A program made the translations under genes and the position numbers. 64,000 nt of DNA from Nocardioides lacusdianchii (GTDB lineage: Bacteria > Actinomycetota > Actinomycetes > Propionibacteriales > Nocardioidaceae): the NCBI RefSeq assembly GCF_020102855.1, contig NZ_JADHZD010000001.1, positions 434,001-498,000 of the forward strand, given 5' to 3'. Every line of letters starts with the position of its first letter. Position 1 is the stretch's first letter. This document shows positions 63,093 to 64,000 of this stretch, piece by piece. The notes below the pieces were generated by a model, which saw nothing but the letters and a program-made list of their open reading frames with translations, was not told the origin of the DNA and searched no databases.

Positions 63093-64000
63093 GCGACGAC
63101 CTGCGCACCCGGATGCACCACGTGGCCGACGAGGTAACCCCGCTGCCCGTGTCCGCTGACCTCTGGCGTCGGGGACGGGCCGCCCGCCGCCGCGCGCAGG
63201 CGCTCGCGGTGGCCGCAGTCCTCGTGTTCCTGGCCTCCGTCGGCGGTGGCGTAGCGCTGTGGTCCGCGCCGGACCGGGAGGCGCGTACGGCGTCGGGCGA
63301 GGTGCCGGCCGGTGGCGCGATCCCGAGCCGGATCGAGGACATCCCCGAAGACCTCGAGGTGACCACCGACCTTGCCGTGGGGCGGGCCTCGGTGGCCTTC
63401 ATCTCGGCCACCGGCGACCCGGTGGTGATCACCGCGAACGACGGCGTGCCGCGCCGGCTGGGGCTGCCGGGCTGGGCCCTCGAGCGTCGGACGCTGGCGC
63501 TGTCCCCCGACGGCCGATTCCTGGCCTACCAGCGAGTGGACGCCGGAACGACGGTCATCTCCCGGCTGGACCTCGAGACGGGCAGGGAAGAGGTGCTGCA
63601 CCGTCAGCCCGGCGAGGAGCTCACCTACGACACCCTCACCTGGTCGCCCGGTGGCGAGTGGCTGGCATGGTCGTCATCCAGGTACGGCGACGTGCCGGCC
63701 GTAGGCAGGATCAGGCCGGGCGAGTCCCGCACGACGGCGCTGCCTTTCACCCCGTCCAGCGTGGCGGTCACCGACAGCGGCGCCCTGGCGCTCACCAGCA
63801 TGCGGGGCGGCCTGTTCCTCCCGGTGGACGGGCAGCGAGGGCTGGGGCGGGTGACGACCGACGTGTCCGTCGGGGCCTTCGCCTTCTCGCCCGATGGCCA
63901 CTACCTGTCCCTGGGCACGGAACCGGGCACCTCGTCGTCCACCTTCGACGTCCGCACCCAGGAGGTCCTGCGACACCCGTTCCCGCCGGGCACTCTGGGG
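63089..64000 (+). CDS. Membrane-anchored beta-propeller-like protein, probable partner of the sigma factor (3' cut by window edge)
   Basis: 304 residues are visible and the frame is open to the last base. A short cytoplasmic N-terminus (about 1-36, with an RRGRAARRRAQ basic run) precedes one TM helix (about 40-58). The rest is extracytoplasmic and carries WD40/TolB-like repeats (LALSPDGRFLAYQ, LTWSPGGEWLAWS, FAFSPDGHYLSLG). Such genes often follow SigE-family sigma genes and may act as sensors or anti-sigma factors, though no zinc anti-sigma motif is visible. Confidence 0.75.
   Translation, partial: MSDDLRTRMHHVADEVTPLPVSADLWRRGRAARRRAQALAVAAVLVFLASVGGGVALWSAPDREARTASGEVPAGGAIPSRIEDIPEDLEVTTDLAVGRASVAFISATGDPVVITANDGVPRRLGLPGWALERRTLALSPDGRFLAYQRVDAGTTVISRLDLETGREEVLHRQPGEELTYDTLTWSPGGEWLAWSSSRYGDVPAVGRIRPGESRTTALPFTPSSVAVTDSGALALTSMRGGLFLPVDGQRGLGRVTTDVSVGAFAFSPDGHYLSLGTEPGTSSSTFDVRTQEVLRHPFPPGTLG

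Overview
The window is high-GC actinobacterial DNA, most likely from Nocardioides or a close relative in the Nocardioidaceae. This is inferred from GC-rich codons, frequent GTG starts, 4-base ATGA/GTGA gene overlaps, and gene order matching the conserved actinobacterial block known in Mycobacterium tuberculosis as Rv3649-Rv3676. No tRNA, rRNA, CRISPR array, transposase, prophage or plasmid genes were seen.

Layout. 0-7.2 kb: the end of a DUF1998 helicase, a small membrane protein, a leftward tad/Flp pilus operon (ssd, tadA, tadB, tadC, Flp pilin, two TadE-type proteins), an HAD phosphatase, a candidate Ms1/6S-like regulatory RNA and an Rv3662c-type protein. 7.2-12.3 kb: three paralogous secreted proteins with RTX-like repeats, interrupted by a SAM methyltransferase. 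12.3-16.1 kb: a LytS/LytTR-type two-component system translationally coupled to a small membrane protein and a sodium:solute symporter. 16.1-20.7 kb: an accessory patch with dispersed palindromic repeats, a truncated MFS gene, a DUF4193 gene, AzlCD, an MFS exporter and two secreted Excalibur-domain proteins, one of them an HNH nuclease. 20.7-24.8 kb: nirB-nirD-nnaR (nitrite reductase and its regulator). 24.9-26.7 kb: a phospholipase-D-like protein and a small protein. 26.7-32.4 kb: a TPP riboswitch and a seven-gene thiamine operon (thiE, thiO, thiS, thiG, a second ThiE/TenI-like gene, thiD, thiC). 32.4-35.0 kb: a secreted alpha/beta hydrolase, a secreted protein of unknown function and an SRPBCC protein. 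35.2-40.1 kb: nitrate uptake and reduction (narK, nasC, nasB). 40.2-41.7 kb: cspA, soxR, a mirror-symmetric array of six 23-bp repeats, and a GNAT remnant. 41.7-47.5 kb: an SDR protein, a PAP2 phosphatase, DUF485-actP and acs. 47.5-56.3 kb: a module of MTAP, epimerase, glycosyltransferases, methyltransferase and membrane molybdoenzyme, followed by an OmpR-type two-component system. 56.3-62.5 kb: nhaA, a holin-family protein, marP, a NUDIX hydrolase, a TlpA-like lipoprotein, nth and crp. 62.6-64 kb: a SigE-family sigma factor and its partner gene, cut by the window edge.

How the parts work together. NarK imports nitrate, NasBC reduces it to nitrite, NirBD reduces that to ammonium, and NnaR probably regulates the pathway. 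Acetate uptake (DUF485/ActP) and activation (Acs) lie in the same window as crp, and a GTGA-N6-TCAC palindrome sits in the actP promoter region. The thiamine genes form one translationally coupled chain behind the riboswitch. Many genes carry a TANNNT hexamer 6-8 bases before the start codon, which suggests widespread leaderless transcription.
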